A DNA stretch of 64,000 nucleotides from Pseudomonas poae (GCA_028869255.1 CP110972.1:1121001-1185000), one strand, 5' to 3'. Positions 39,353-51,121 are shown, numbered from the stretch's first letter. Notes: generated by a model not told the origin, from the sequence alone. Program-made: numbers and translations.

Positions 39353-39447
39353 CCTGCCGCTGTAAGGCAGGCGTTCATCACTGAACGGCCTGGTATTGGA
39401 TCTTGTACTGGCTCATCCCAACCCACGTGACCTTTGGTAGGGGTCAC
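39353..39447 (+). promoter_or_regulatory. structured thrS leader with two Thr-anticodon-like hairpins
   Basis: Hairpin 1 (39353-39371) is CCTGCC-GCTGTAA-GGCAGG, with a 7-nt loop showing UGU at the anticodon position. A small hairpin GTTCA/TGAAC follows at 39373-39386. Hairpin 3 (39427-39447) is GTGACCT-TTGGTAG-GGGTCAC with a U-G closing pair; its loop UUGGUAG places GGU after U33 exactly like tRNA-Thr. It sits directly before the ribosome site (aggagagg). E. coli thrS mRNA is bound and repressed by ThrRS through two anticodon-like hairpins; this looks like the same logic. Confidence 0.6.
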
Positions 39448-39466
39448 CACTAGGAGAGGAGGCGCC

Positions 39467-41389
39467 ATGCCAACTATTACTCTTCCCGACGGCAGTCAAC
39501 GTTCATTCGATCACTCGGTTTCCGTAGCCGAGGTCGCCGCATCCATTGGTGCCGGCCTGGCCAAGGCCACCGTGGCCGGCAAGGTCGACGGCAAGCTGGT
39601 CGACGCCAGCGACCTGATCACCGGCGATGCCAGCCTGCAAATCATCACGCCCAAGGATCAAGAGGGGCTGGAGATCATTCGCCACTCTTGCGCGCACCTG
39701 ATTGGCCATGCGGTCAAGCAGCTGTACCCCACCGCGAAGATGGTGATCGGCCCGGTCATCGAAGAAGGCTTCTATTACGACATCGCCTACGAGCGTCCTT
39801 TTACACCGGACGATCTGGCCGCGATCGAACAGCGCATGCACGCACTGATCGAAAAAGATTACGACGTGATCAAGAAGGTCACGCCGCGCGCCGAAGTGAT
39901 CGACGTGTTCACCGCCCGCGGTGAAGACTACAAGCTGCGTCTGGTGGAAGACATGCCGGACGAGCAGGCCATGGGCCTGTACTACCACGAAGAATATGTC
40001 GACATGTGCCGTGGCCCGCACGTGCCGAACACGCGCTTCCTCAAGTCGTTCAAGCTGACCAAGCTGTCGGGTGCCTACTGGCGCGGCGACGCGAAGAACG
40101 AGCAACTGCAGCGGATCTACGGTACTGCCTGGGCTGACAAGAAGCAGCTGGCGGCGTACATCCAGCGCATCGAAGAAGCCGAAAAACGCGACCACCGCAA
40201 GATCGGCAAGCGCCTGAACCTGTTCCACCTCCAGGAAGAAGCGCCGGGCATGGTGTTCTGGCACCCGAACGGCTGGACCCTGTATCAGGTGCTCGAGCAG
40301 TACATGCGCAAGGTTCAGCGCGAAAACGGCTACCTGGAGATCAAGACTCCGCAGGTTGTTGATCGCAGCCTGTGGGAGAAATCCGGGCACTGGGCCAACT
40401 ACGCCGACAACATGTTCACTACCCAGTCGGAAAACCGCGACTACGCCATCAAGCCAATGAACTGCCCATGCCATGTGCAGGTGTTCAACCAGGGCCTGAA
40501 GAGCTACCGCGAGTTGCCGATGCGCCTGGCCGAATTCGGTGCCTGCCACCGCAACGAGCCATCGGGTGCGCTGCACGGCATCATGCGTGTGCGCGGCTTC
40601 ACTCAGGACGACGCCCACATCTTCTGCACTGAAGAGCAGATGCAGGCCGAATCCGCAGCGTTCATCAAGCTGACCATGGACGTGTACCGCGATTTCGGTT
40701 TTACCGAGGTCGAAATGAAACTGTCCACTCGTCCGGAAAAGCGCGTTGGCTCCGATGAGTTGTGGGATCGCGCCGAAGCGGCACTGGCCGCTGCGCTAGA
40801 CAGTGCGGGCCTTGCGTACGATCTGCAGCCGGGTGAGGGCGCCTTCTACGGCCCGAAAATCGAATTCTCGCTGAAAGATTGTCTTGGTCGTGTCTGGCAA
40901 TGTGGTACTTTGCAGCTCGATTTTAACCTGCCGATCCGTTTGGGAGCCGAATACGTCTCCGAAGATAACAGCCGTAAGCACCCGGTCATGCTGCACCGGG
41001 CGATCCTCGGCTCGTTCGAACGGTTCGTCGGGATCCTGATCGAGCACTACGAGGGTGCATTCCCCGCGTGGCTGGCTCCGACCCAGGCAGTGATCATGAA
41101 TATCACTGATAAACAGGCCGATTTTGCCGCTGAAGTTGAAAAAACTCTCAACGAAAGCGGATTTCGTGCCAAGTCCGACTTGAGAAATGAAAAGATCGGC
41201 TTTAAAATCCGCGAGCATACTTTGCTCAAGGTTCCCTATCTTTTGGTTATCGGAGATCGGGAAGTCGAGATGCAGACTGTCGCTGTGCGTACTCGTGAAG
41301 GTGCTGACCTGGGCTCGATGCCCGTCGCCCAGTTCGCTGAGTTCCTCGCGCAAGCGGTTTCCCGGCGTGGTCGCCCAGATTCGGAGTAA
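39467..41389 (+). CDS. thrS: threonyl-tRNA synthetase
   Basis: This is a 640-residue class II synthetase. I use the ATG at 39467 ([14 protein letters not shown]), placed 6 bases after AGGAGG, rather than the longer frame from 39434. The N-terminal TGS domain is followed by the editing SAD domain ([12 protein letters not shown]), the catalytic core with zinc ligands in [10 protein letters not shown] and [11 protein letters not shown], and an anticodon-binding C-domain. The gene is followed at once by infC, whose start overlaps the stop region. Confidence 0.97.
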   Translation: MPTITLPDGSQRSFDHSVSVAEVAASIGAGLAKATVAGKVDGKLVDASDLITGDASLQIITPKDQEGLEIIRHSCAHLIGHAVKQLYPTAKMVIGPVIEEGFYYDIAYERPFTPDDLAAIEQRMHALIEKDYDVIKKVTPRAEVIDVFTARGEDYKLRLVEDMPDEQAMGLYYHEEYVDMCRGPHVPNTRFLKSFKLTKLSGAYWRGDAKNEQLQRIYGTAWADKKQLAAYIQRIEEAEKRDHRKIGKRLNLFHLQEEAPGMVFWHPNGWTLYQVLEQYMRKVQRENGYLEIKTPQVVDRSLWEKSGHWANYADNMFTTQSENRDYAIKPMNCPCHVQVFNQGLKSYRELPMRLAEFGACHRNEPSGALHGIMRVRGFTQDDAHIFCTEEQMQAESAAFIKLTMDVYRDFGFTEVEMKLSTRPEKRVGSDELWDRAEAALAAALDSAGLAYDLQPGEGAFYGPKIEFSLKDCLGRVWQCGTLQLDFNLPIRLGAEYVSEDNSRKHPVMLHRAILGSFERFVGILIEHYEGAFPAWLAPTQAVIMNITDKQADFAAEVEKTLNESGFRAKSDLRNEKIGFKIREHTLLKVPYLLVIGDREVEMQTVAVRTREGADLGSMPVAQFAEFLAQAVSRRGRPDSE

Positions 41390-41391
41390 TT

Positions 41392-41940
41392 ATTATTAAG
41401 CGTGAAATGAGACAAGATAAACGAGCTGCACCGAAAGCCCCGATCAACGAGAATATCTCGGCACGCGAGGTTCGGTTAATTGGCGCTGACGGCGAGCAGA
41501 TTGGCATCGTCTCGATTGATGAAGCGCTTCGTATCGCTGAAGAGTCCAAATTGGACCTGGTGGAAATTTCCGCCGACGCAATCCCGCCTGTTTGCCGGGT
41601 GATGGACTACGGCAAATCGATCTTCGAAAAGAAGAAGCAGGTTGCTGCAGCGAAGAAGAACCAGAAGCAGATTCAAGTAAAAGAAATCAAGTTTCGTCCA
41701 GGGACGGAGGAAGGGGATTACCAGGTAAAACTGCGCAACCTGGTACGTTTCCTGAGTGATGGGGACAGGGCCAAGGTATCCTTGCGATTCCGCGGCCGTG
41801 AGATGGCCCACCAGGAGCTGGGGATGGAACTCCTCAAGCGGGTTGAAGCTGACCTGCTCGAGTACGGTTCGGTCGAACAGCATCCTAAGATGGAAGGACG
41901 CCAGCTGATCATGGTCATCGCCCCGAAAAAGAAGAAGTAA
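41392..41940 (+). CDS. infC: translation initiation factor IF-3 (AUU start)
   Basis: IF-3 controls start-codon choice on the 30S subunit and represses its own mRNA through its rare AUU start. No ATG gives the complete conserved N-terminus; in-frame ATT codons at 41392 and 41395 do, with GGAG 5-8 bases before, yielding [16 protein letters not shown] give the first ATT (182 residues); the second is possible. [16 protein letters not shown] and [10 protein letters not shown] are family hallmarks. The ATG at 41407 is rejected as start. Confidence 0.9.
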   Translation: MIKREMRQDKRAAPKAPINENISAREVRLIGADGEQIGIVSIDEALRIAEESKLDLVEISADAIPPVCRVMDYGKSIFEKKKQVAAAKKNQKQIQVKEIKFRPGTEEGDYQVKLRNLVRFLSDGDRAKVSLRFRGREMAHQELGMELLKRVEADLLEYGSVEQHPKMEGRQLIMVIAPKKKK

Positions 41941-42000
41941 TCAACAGGGCACGGCAGGCCTTCTGATTATGTTTATCAACTGAATGCGGAGTATCCGAAC

Positions 42001-42195
42001 ATGCCAAAGATGAAGACTAAAAGTGGTGCTGCTAAGCGGTTTCTGAAAACTGCTAACGGTATCAAGCACAAGCACGCTTTCAAGAGCCACATCCTGACCA
42101 AAATGTCGACCAAGCGTAAGCGTCAACTGCGCGGTAGCAGCTTGCTGCATCCGTCTGACGTGGCAAAAGTCGAGCGCATGCTGCGCCTTCGTTAA
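42001..42195 (+). CDS. rpmI: 50S ribosomal protein L35
   Basis: This is a 64-residue basic protein starting [20 protein letters not shown], typical of bL35. It is in the operon infC-rpmI-rplT with an interval of 60 bases. Feedback by L20 on rpmI is known in E. coli; I saw no obvious pseudoknot here. Confidence 0.97.
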   Translation: MPKMKTKSGAAKRFLKTANGIKHKHAFKSHILTKMSTKRKRQLRGSSLLHPSDVAKVERMLRLR

Positions 42196-42225
42196 TTTTT
42201 GGATCAAGAATAGAGGAAGTAACTC

Positions 42226-42582
42226 ATGGCTCGTGTAAAGCGTGGCGTCATTGCCCGTAAGCGTCACAAAAAAATTCTGAAACTTGCTAAAGGCTACTAC
42301 GGCGCGCGTTCACGCGTATTCCGTGTTGCCAAGCAAGCGGTAATCAAGGCAGGCCAATACGCCTACCGTGACCGTCGTCAGAAAAAACGTCAGTTCCGCG
42401 CTCTGTGGATCGCTCGTATCAATGCTGGTGCACGTGTTAACGGTCTGTCCTACAGCCGTTTCATCGCTGGCCTGAAAAAAGCGTCCATCGAAATCGACCG
42501 TAAGGTTCTGGCTGAACTGGCCGTGAACGAAAAAGCGGTGTTTGCTGCGATTGTCGAGAAAGCTAAAGCCACCTTGGCTTAA
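42226..42582 (+). CDS. rplT: 50S ribosomal protein L20
   Basis: This 118-residue basic protein ([19 protein letters not shown]... KGYYGARSR) is bL20, an early 23S rRNA binder and assembly factor. It lies 30 bases after rpmI and is followed by a strong terminator. Confidence 0.97.
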   Translation: MARVKRGVIARKRHKKILKLAKGYYGARSRVFRVAKQAVIKAGQYAYRDRRQKKRQFRALWIARINAGARVNGLSYSRFIAGLKKASIEIDRKVLAELAVNEKAVFAAIVEKAKATLA

Positions 42583-42636
42583 GTACCCCCGACAGTCACC
42601 CTGGGCTGCTCCGTAGCCTTCGGTGGTAAACGTCAT

Positions 42637-43707
<1,071 letters not shown>

Positions 43708-43733
43708 TCGTAACGAATCTTTAGGAGAGCAGG

Positions 43734-46112
43734 ATGAAATTCAGTGAACAATGGCTGCGTGGCTGGGTAAGCCCGCAGGTAGGTCGCGACGAGCTGGTTG
43801 CTCGTCTGTCGATGGCCGGCCTTGAGGTCGATAGCGTGACGCCGGCCGCCGGTGTTTTCAGCGGTGTAGTGGTGGGCGAGGTGCTGAGCACCGAGCAGCA
43901 CCCTGATGCCGACAAATTGCGTGTGTGCCAGGTCAGCAATGGCGCAGAAACCTTCCAGGTCGTGTGCGGAGCGCCCAACGTGCGCCCGGGCCTGAAGATC
44001 CCGTTTGCGATGATCGGCGCCGAGCTGCCGGGCGACTTCAAGATCAAGAAAGCCAAGCTGCGTGGTGTCGAGTCCAATGGCATGCTCTGCTCCCAGGCTG
44101 AGCTGCAGGTGGGCGAGGGCAACGACGGCCTGATGGAACTGCCGGCCGACGCGCCTGTGGGCCAGGACATTCGTGTGTACCTGGAGCTGGAAGACGCCAG
44201 CATCGAGGTCGACCTGACGCCTAACCGTGGCGATTGCCTGTCCCTGGCCGGCCTGGCCCGTGAAGTCGGGGCGTTGTACAACGCAGCCGTCACCCGTCCA
44301 GTGGTTGCCGCTGTGGCGGCGGTGCACGATGAGGTGCGCTCGGTCGAAGTGCTGGCGCCAAACGCCTGCCCGCGTTACCTCGGCCGTGTGATCCGTAACG
44401 TCGACCTGTCCAAGCCGACCCCGCTGTGGATGGTTGAGCGCCTGCGTCGCGCCGATGTGCGCAGCATCGACGCTGCTGTCGACATCACTAACTACGTGAT
44501 GCTCGAACTCGGCCAACCGCTGCACGCCTTCGATCTGGCCGAAATCAATGGCGGCATCCGCGTGCGCATGGCTGAAGAGGGCGAGAAGCTGGTATTGCTT
44601 GATGGCCAGGAAGTCAGCCTGCGCGCCGATACCCTGGTGATCGCCGACCATTCCCGCGCCCTGGCGATTGCCGGCGTGATGGGTGGCGAGCACAGCGGCG
44701 TGTCCGCGACTACGCGTGATGTGTTCCTCGAAAGCGCGTTCTTCGACCAGATCGCCATCGCCGGCAAGGCCCGCTCCTACGGCCTGCACACCGATGCCTC
44801 GCACCGCTACGAGCGCGGCGTGGACTGGAAGCTCGCCCGTGAAGCCATGGAGCGTGCCACCGGCCTGCTGCTGGAAATCACCGGTGGCGAAGCTGGGCCG
44901 ATCACCGAAACCGTCAGCGAGCAGCACCTGCCGTCCGTTGCGCCAATCACCCTGCGCGCCAAAAGCGTCGAGCAAATGCTTGGCCTGGTGATTGAGCCGG
45001 CGGAGATCGAGCAACTGCTGTCGGCCCTCGGCCTGGGTATTTCTGCCGGTGGGGAAGGGCAGTGGCAGGTTGAAGTGCCAAGCCATCGCTTCGATATCAG
45101 CCTGGAAGTCGATCTGATTGAAGAGCTGGCCCGTCTGTACGGCTACAACCGTCTGCCGGTGCGTTACCCGCAGGCGCGCCTGGCACCGCAACCCAAGGCT
45201 GAAGCGCGTGCGCACCTGCCTGAGCTGCGTCGCCTGCTGGTTGCCCGTGGCTACCAGGAAGCGGTGACCTACAGCTTCATCGATCCGAAGCAGTTCGAGT
45301 TGTTCAACCCGGGCGTCGAGCCGCTGTTGCTGGCGAACCCGATCTCCAACGACATGGCGGCCATGCGCTCGTCGCTGTGGCCGGGTTTGGTCAAGGCACT
45401 TTCGCACAACCTGAACCGTCAGCAAGATCGCGTGCGCATGTTCGAAAGCGGCCTGCGTTTTGTCGGGCAACTCGACGGTTTGAAGCAAGAGCCGATGCTT
45501 GCCGGTGTTGTATGCGGTAGCCGCCTGCCGGAAGGTTGGGCGCAAGGTCGCGATGCCGTGGACTTCTTCGACGTTAAAGCTGACGTGGAAGCAGTACTGG
45601 GTTTCGCCGGCGCACTGGACGCCTTCACGTTTGTACCTGGCAGTCACCCGGCGTTGCACCCGGGCCAGACGGCACGCATCGAGCGCGAAGGGCGCCTGGT
45701 GGGCTTCGTTGGTGCGATTCACCCGGAGCTGTCGAAAACCCTCGGTCTGGACCGTCCGGTCTTCGTATTTGAGCTGGTACTGGCCGAAGTCGCTTCGGGC
45801 AAGATGCCTAAATTCAGCGAGTTGTCGCGCTTCCCTGAAGTGCGTCGTGACCTGGCCTTGATCGCTGACCGTGAAGTAGCCGCCACTGACGTCCTGGATG
45901 TAATCCGTGAAAATGCAGGGGAATGGCTGACAGACCTCAGGCTATTTGACGTCTATCAGGGTAAAGGCATTGATCCGCATAGAAAAAGCCTTGCAGTTGG
46001 CTTGACCTGGCAGCATCCATCGCGCACTCTTAATGACGATGAGGTGAATACCACGACACAAAATATCCTCACCTCGCTCGAACAAAGGTTGAACGCCACG
46101 TTAAGGAAGTGA
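43734..46112 (+). CDS. pheT: phenylalanyl-tRNA synthetase beta subunit
   Basis: This 792-residue beta subunit is full length. It has the EMAP-like tRNA-binding domain (about 39-148, HPDADKLRVCQV), the B3/B4 editing region with SYGLHTDASHRYERG, B5 and the C-terminal FDX-ACB anticodon domain (FSELSRFPEVRRDLALI). It is followed 3 bases later by ihfA. Confidence 0.97.
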   Translation: MKFSEQWLRGWVSPQVGRDELVARLSMAGLEVDSVTPAAGVFSGVVVGEVLSTEQHPDADKLRVCQVSNGAETFQVVCGAPNVRPGLKIPFAMIGAELPGDFKIKKAKLRGVESNGMLCSQAELQVGEGNDGLMELPADAPVGQDIRVYLELEDASIEVDLTPNRGDCLSLAGLAREVGALYNAAVTRPVVAAVAAVHDEVRSVEVLAPNACPRYLGRVIRNVDLSKPTPLWMVERLRRADVRSIDAAVDITNYVMLELGQPLHAFDLAEINGGIRVRMAEEGEKLVLLDGQEVSLRADTLVIADHSRALAIAGVMGGEHSGVSATTRDVFLESAFFDQIAIAGKARSYGLHTDASHRYERGVDWKLAREAMERATGLLLEITGGEAGPITETVSEQHLPSVAPITLRAKSVEQMLGLVIEPAEIEQLLSALGLGISAGGEGQWQVEVPSHRFDISLEVDLIEELARLYGYNRLPVRYPQARLAPQPKAEARAHLPELRRLLVARGYQEAVTYSFIDPKQFELFNPGVEPLLLANPISNDMAAMRSSLWPGLVKALSHNLNRQQDRVRMFESGLRFVGQLDGLKQEPMLAGVVCGSRLPEGWAQGRDAVDFFDVKADVEAVLGFAGALDAFTFVPGSHPALHPGQTARIEREGRLVGFVGAIHPELSKTLGLDRPVFVFELVLAEVASGKMPKFSELSRFPEVRRDLALIADREVAATDVLDVIRENAGEWLTDLRLFDVYQGKGIDPHRKSLAVGLTWQHPSRTLNDDEVNTTTQNILTSLEQRLNATLRK

Positions 46113-46115
46113 CGT

Positions 46116-46418
46116 ATGGGGGCTTTGACGAAAGCTGAGATGGCGGAACGTCTGTACGAAGAGTTGGGTCTGAACAAGCGCGAGGCCAAGGAATTGGTCG
46201 AGCTGTTTTTTGAAGAGATCAGACACGCTCTGGAAGACAACGAGCAGGTCAAATTGTCCGGTTTCGGCAATTTTGACCTGCGGGACAAACGCCAGCGGCC
46301 TGGCCGCAATCCAAAAACGGGAGAAGAAATCCCGATCACGGCTCGCCGTGTGGTCACCTTTCGTCCAGGGCAGAAGTTGAAGGCCCGAGTTGAGGCTTAT
46401 GCTGGAACCAAGTCATAA
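46116..46418 (+). CDS. ihfA: integration host factor subunit alpha
   Basis: This 100-residue DNA-bending protein of the HU/IHF family has the beta-arm motif [20 protein letters not shown] with the intercalating Pro. It forms a heterodimer with IhfB and serves recombination and transcription, including phage integration. It lies in the pheST operon as usual and overlaps the MerR gene. Confidence 0.97.
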   Translation: MGALTKAEMAERLYEELGLNKREAKELVELFFEEIRHALEDNEQVKLSGFGNFDLRDKRQRPGRNPKTGEEIPITARRVVTFRPGQKLKARVEAYAGTKS

Positions 46419-46755
46419 CGACGAGCTACCCGTCATCCCAGGCAAACGCTACTTCACCATTGGTGAAGTCAGCGAGCTCTGTGCGGTAAAACCGCACGTG
46501 CTGCGCTATTGGGAGCAGGAGTTTCCTCAACTCAACCCCGTCAAACGCACCGGGAACCGTCGGTATTATCAGCGCCAGGATGTGCTGATGATCCGACAGA
46601 TCCGTGCGTTGTTGTACGATCAGGGGTTCACCATCAGCGGTGCGCGTCAGCGCATGTCCGGTGATGAAGCCAAAGACGACACCACCCAGTACAAGCAACT
46701 GATCCGCCAGATGATCTCCGAACTCGAAGATGTACTGGTGGTTTTGAAGAAGTGA
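46399..46755 (+). CDS. MerR family transcriptional regulator
   Basis: This 118-residue regulator starts at the ATG at 46399 inside the end of ihfA. The helix-turn-helix [27 protein letters not shown] and the [14 protein letters not shown] wing are typical. No metal-binding Cys set is visible and no effector domain follows the short coiled coil. It is the standard gene between ihfA and tRNA-Pro in pseudomonads; the target is unknown. Confidence 0.9.
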   Translation: MLEPSHNDELPVIPGKRYFTIGEVSELCAVKPHVLRYWEQEFPQLNPVKRTGNRRYYQRQDVLMIRQIRALLYDQGFTISGARQRMSGDEAKDDTTQYKQLIRQMISELEDVLVVLKK

Positions 46756-46845
46756 TACAGGCTTTTAAAATACTTCCACATTTCAAAAGCTTGCGGTATA
46801 TTCCTGATCGCTTCGTTGCGAAGCAAACCCAGTAACACGCCTAGT

Positions 46846-46922
46846 CGGGGCGTAGCGCAGTCCGGTAGCGCACTAGCATGGGGTGCTAGGGGTCGAGTGT
46901 TCGAATCACTCCGTCCCGACCA
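46846..46922 (+). tRNA. tRNA-Pro (anticodon GGG)
   Basis: This is a 77-nt cloverleaf with acceptor CGGGGCG/CGTCCCG, anticodon GGG in the loop ATGGGGT, and encoded CCA. A possible promoter is TTCCAC with TATATT 17 bases on, ending 44 bases upstream. It is the left border of the foreign region and a known type of insertion site for phages and islands. Confidence 0.96.
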
Positions 46923-46938
46923 TATTTTTCAATGACTT

Positions 46939-46966
46939 AGCCCAATCTGCAAAGGTTGGGCTTTTT
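46939..46966 (+). terminator. terminator after tRNA-Pro
   Basis: AGCCCAA and TTGGGCT pair with a 10-base loop followed by five T, 17 bases after the tRNA. Confidence 0.75.
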
Positions 46967-47049
46967 CATGTCTTGGAAATTACTCCCACATTTACTCCCA
47001 CGAATTTCTTGGATCTAAATAGCGTTGCCACCTGTAAGTTGGTGTCGGA

Positions 47050-47126
47050 TTTGGCACCGCCTTGCAGGATGTTTGGCACTGGGTGCTCGCTTTAGAAACA
47101 CTGAATTTTGCGCAGTTTTTGGCACC
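47050..47126. repeat. three TTTGGCAC direct repeats left of the prophage
   Basis: TTTGGCAC occurs at 47050-47057, 47072-47079 and 47118-47125, each followed by C or T. The same octamer occurs three more times at 60466-60655 on the other side of the prophage. Upstream, ACTCCCAC is also repeated twice (46983-47001 region). The segment 46967-47135 carries no gene. Confidence 0.55.
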
Positions 47127-47135
47127 TCAACGGTG

Positions 47136-47870
47136 TCACTCAGATGCTGGTTTTGACGGTCGAGGAAATTTTGCGTCTGGAAACCCTTTTTTCAGCGCCG
47201 TGTAGAGTTCTTCAGCCACTTTATCCAAATCCTCAATTGATCTATCCACTCTGAAAATCAGACGTTTCGTCTGGTCTATCAATTGTGAGAACAGTCGTGG
47301 ACCAAGCGCTTGCTCTAAAGAGCCGTGCGTGATCGTTCCGCCATTTGGGATGATCTTTTCGAGGATTGGCTGCACTTCCACATAGTGCAGTGTCGAACGG
47401 GTCCGGACCACGTCTATCGCATGAAGGAAGTTCTGTTCGGCAATGACCAGCGCTTCCAGTATCCCCGCATTTCCCAGGTCAAGAAAAAACGCAAGGCTAT
47501 CTAGATCTATCCTCGGCGGCTCATCCAATGGATAGTCTATAGGGGGGAGTGATATTACTACCGAAGGGTTGTCGCGATAGTCATCCACAAAGTCCATCTG
47601 TATCTGAGCGACAATATTTATCTGGCGCCACAGCGTGAACATGGCGCGTGCGCCAGCACCTATTTGCCTTTTTCTCTCGTCCTCTTGGGCCGCATCTCGT
47701 ACCAAGGTTGCTCCATACCATGCTCCGACATAAGCGGCGATCAATGTCGCTACAGCGGGTAAAAAATCTTTCGCGAAAGCTGCCAGTTGCGGTGTTCCAA
47801 AAGGGGCACTGAACGATGCTGCAACAATGATCAAAACCAGCAAGGTGAGTGGGTTTTTGAGTTTTTTCAT
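47136..47870 (-). CDS. hypothetical membrane-anchored protein
   Basis: No family is recognised. The 244-residue product has two N-terminal hydrophobic segments (about 7-24, NPLTLLVLIIVAASFSA, and 38-55, LPAVATLIAAYVGAWYGA) and then a long soluble helical domain (WRQINIVAQIQMDFVDDYRD; RVDRSIEDLDKVAEELYTALK). It is AT-richer than the backbone. Lying last in the minus-strand prophage remnant, it may be a lysogenic-conversion gene rather than a phage structural one. Confidence 0.6.
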   Translation of the reverse strand: MKKLKNPLTLLVLIIVAASFSAPFGTPQLAAFAKDFLPAVATLIAAYVGAWYGATLVRDAAQEDERKRQIGAGARAMFTLWRQINIVAQIQMDFVDDYRDNPSVVISLPPIDYPLDEPPRIDLDSLAFFLDLGNAGILEALVIAEQNFLHAIDVVRTRSTLHYVEVQPILEKIIPNGGTITHGSLEQALGPRLFSQLIDQTKRLIFRVDRSIEDLDKVAEELYTALKKGFPDAKFPRPSKPASE

Positions 47871-47988
47871 ATCATTACTCTAGCAAGCTGTTGTTGGGCG
47901 GTGTGGTCCTAGCGTAGAGCTACGCGTTAGGCGTCGTGTATTCTTGATTCATAGGGAGGGACACAGCCATCCGTGATTTCGTTTAGCT

Positions 47989-48669
47989 TTAAAAGCTTTC
48001 GAGTTTGGTCTTCAGGTAGTCAGCCTGGTCTACGCCTAGCGTGCGGATTACGCCCAGCTCTAGCTGACTCAAGCTGGCACCGCCCACTACATCTGGTGCC
48101 CCATCACGTGTAGTGGTGAATTCCAAATCTGAGAGTCCGAACATCTGTGCGACGCGCCTTTCCTCTGCGTTCATCGTTGTCGCTTTGCGTTCGACGTTCC
48201 GGCCGAACTGCTCATTATTCAGAGCAGTGAGCAGAAGATTCGGCTTGTTGGCCAATCCTGCCGACACAAGGGCCACGATACGGCCTGTCTCCGTTTCGTA
48301 ATCAAATACCGGAGAAAGGTATCGATACTCTCGGGCTTCTACCTGGGCCCTTCCTCGAGGTGTCCAAGAGACTTTTCCCCATAGTGCGCCGATACGCAGC
48401 TGCAAAACTGTTATCCAACCTGCTGCGGGGGCCTCCTGGCCCTGCGGAGCGCGTCGCTGTGTAGCATGCTCCCAGTCAATAGGAACATCGATAGATCGAC
48501 CAACAAAGGCCGTGGTGACCAATTGGCCAGACGCTTGGTCGAAAACCCACGATCTACCGTCACGGCCAGTGACCTTTGGGCCCGCAGGAATTAGCTCTAC
48601 CCATTCTGGCGCTTGTCCGTTTATTAGGCTCGCCGCGATATCTACATCTAATGAAGCTTTCGCCAGCAT
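47989..48669 (-). CDS. Mu-like prophage I protein (capsid maturation protease), short
   Basis: The segment PEWVELIPAGPKVTGRDGR, IDWEHATQ, and YLSPVFDYETETGRIVALVSAGLANKP is typical of the Mu I protease, which cuts scaffold and itself in the capsid. I set the start at the ATG at 48669 (MLAKASLDVDI), with AGGA in front; a frame start at 48726 is possible. At 226 residues it is well short of the about 360 of Mu I, so the C-terminal scaffold part is shortened or lost. No major capsid gene follows. Confidence 0.75.
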   Translation of the reverse strand: MLAKASLDVDIAASLINGQAPEWVELIPAGPKVTGRDGRSWVFDQASGQLVTTAFVGRSIDVPIDWEHATQRRAPQGQEAPAAGWITVLQLRIGALWGKVSWTPRGRAQVEAREYRYLSPVFDYETETGRIVALVSAGLANKPNLLLTALNNEQFGRNVERKATTMNAEERRVAQMFGLSDLEFTTTRDGAPDVVGGASLSQLELGVIRTLGVDQADYLKTKLESF

Positions 48670-48783
48670 ACGTTTTCCTAAAATATGATGTGTTTCCGTG
48701 TGTGAGCGGCTTAGCCGTTGATGCATGCTTTCATCACATTACGTAGCGAAGCAGTTCTACCAAGCGTCTAGTCTCATCTGCGG

Positions 48784-51121
48784 TTATTGACCTCTCCGGA
48801 CTTGTGTTCCGACTCTGCGCTCAAATTCTAGGAACAGTTCCTCGCGATCAAGGCGTATATCAAATGAAATTGGCTTATCAAGAGCGGCCCTGAATCGAGC
48901 AATTGCCTCATTCAAACCGACAAGTGAGGAGCCTCCAGCCTGAGTGCTAAAGGCACCTCCTAGTAACGTATTCGCCTGATTGCGCGCCCACTCATTCGCA
49001 CTCGCGACTGTCGATCCCTGGGCAGTCAAGCCCGTATCTTGCTGAGCCAGTCGTCGAGCTTGAGCCGAGACCCAATTGTCGGTTGCATCTGGATTTTGAT
49101 CTTTTAGGGTCATTCGATTGCGGTAGAAGGCGCCGTAGTATTCTCTCTGGCTGGCATTCAGCATCTTGCTTCGCTCCGCTTGAGACAGCCTGGTGGCGTC
49201 GTCTTGCGGGGAGGCCGTTGGCGCATATTGAGTCATGTCTAATGCCATGTATCCCGCTCCAATCCCCGGTATGGCTCTCAGCAGCATTGACCCTCCGCGA
49301 GCTGACAGCCCCGCGCCGACTGCTCCTACCACTCTCGCGATAGCACCACCTTTGCCCTTGCCGCCAAGTACCTCTGCCGCTGCGACCCCTAGGTCACCTA
49401 TTCCTGTGCCCATATTGCTCGGCCAGTTAGTAACGTATACGGAGGTAACACCAGTTGCCTCCTCAAGCGCCTTGCCTACGGCAATACCCTTAAGGGTGTT
49501 CAATGGGTTATCGAACCCTGGCAATTTACTGAGTAGCGCACCAGCTCCTTTCTTGAGGCCTCTCCCAGCGTAATAACTGCCCGCTGCCGTCGCCGCGCCC
49601 AGGCCAAGCAGTTGTTCGCCCGACATGTTCAAGTCATCAAGAAGGTATGTGCCCATGCTGGCAAACGCTTTATTGATAGGCTGCGCCATTCGATCCGTGG
49701 CGTCACGCAAGGTGGCCCGCATACGCCCAGCTGTGCCGGTGGCACTCTCGGTGTTCTCCTTGCGTTGCTGATTGAAAATCGGCCCCCCGTTCTCGGTCTT
49801 ACTGGAAATCGTGTGCATGTTGGACTCACGATCACCGGACAGCATCCAGCGCCAAGCTGTAACCGCTTCACGATCCATACTCTTGAACGCGACGTTCCAA
49901 AACTCTGCACGCTTCTTATCGTTCGGCATTTTTTCGTACTTTCGTTTCAGCTCCGCGATGACCTCAAAGGGATCGCGACGACTCTTGTCCTTGTTGAAAA
50001 ACTCTGTGCCGGTCTTCTCGGTAATTTGTTTCTGGTACGACCCGGTGTTAAATACGGTGAGAAAGTTGCCCACCATGGTGCGCAAGTTGTCAGCGTTGGG
50101 CTCGACGTTGGACAACGATTCAATTAGGCCAAGCGACTGGCTAAACTTGAAACCTGCTGCACTAGCATTGGCGCCGACCTTGTTGAAAATATCGCCCAGA
50201 GTCACCCAATTCGGCTTTCGCGGCATCACCGGCAATAGTCATTTTCTGAAGGATCTCAAGCATTGCGCTAGGGTTCTCCAAATCAAATCCGTATGCCTCT
50301 TTAGCCGCCATGCCAACCCCGGCTAGCACCGTAGGGTCTGCGCCCCGTAATGCATTCGCTTGACCGATAGCATCAATACTTGATTTTGCAGCTTTTGGAC
50401 TGAGGCCACCGGCCAACAAGGCGGCGCCACCCGTCAGGATTGCATCAGGATCGTTGCCATAGGCTTTGGCTACGCGGAACGCCTCTTTTTTGAATTCCTG
50501 GCGCTGTGCAGGTGTCATGTCAGCCGTTTGGCCTAACTGGATCACTTGACGCTCCGTGCGAGCGGCTGACCCTATGGATGCTGCTGCGCCAATACCGAGC
50601 CCTGCACCGGCAACCATCCCATTGGTACTCGCCATCACACCTCTAATGCGGTTGAACTCTGTGCGAGCCATAGCCGAAACATTTTTGATGATCCGTCCAG
50701 AGTTTGAAGCTGCTCTCGCCAACTCTCGAAAGCTGGTACTGGCGCGATCCACGCCAACACCTAGAGGACGTACACCCTCCCGGTCAGCGCTCCGCAGATT
50801 CTCTTTAACTTGAGTCGCTGCCGCTCGTGCGGCTTGCGCAAGTTGCTTCATGCTTGCAGTGCTTTGCGTCACCTGAGTACGGAAGTCACGGCCACCCTGC
50901 GTGCTGTCCCGCATGCCTTGACGGATCGCCCGATAGCTGGCAACTCCCGCTCGACCAATGCCAGAGACTGCTACCTGTGCATTTCGGCTTTCGTTCGCTA
51001 GAGATTTAGCGCCGTCCTTACCAGCTTGGCGTAGATCACGATTTAATGCGTTGATCTCGCGCCGACTGTTTCCCGAGTTCGCCTGAATTCGCAACGCGAC
51101 GCGTAGATCACTCGACATCAT
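48784..51121 (-). pseudogene. phage tail tape measure protein, frameshifted
   Basis: The N-terminal fragment (MSSDLRVALRIQANSGNSRR, a TP901-type tape measure start, coiled and Ala-rich) reads from 51121; it ends in KAELGDSGRYFQQ. The next frame continues as LGDIFNKVGANASAAGFKFSQ to 48784. Removing one base near 50197-50203 gives DLGDIFNKVG in one protein of about 778 residues. The later part has Gly/Ala hydrophobic stretches and an FxLR-type tail. The lesion is an extra base, unlike the missing bases elsewhere in the window. The tail chaperone gene precedes it, as in Mu-like tails. Confidence 0.85.

Noticed and set aside
46923..47135. Integrase gene or duplicated tRNA-Pro end marking an attachment site
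   Set aside because: No tyrosine recombinase is encoded in the window and I found no second copy of the tRNA 3' end near 60.2-61 kb; only short repeats are present.
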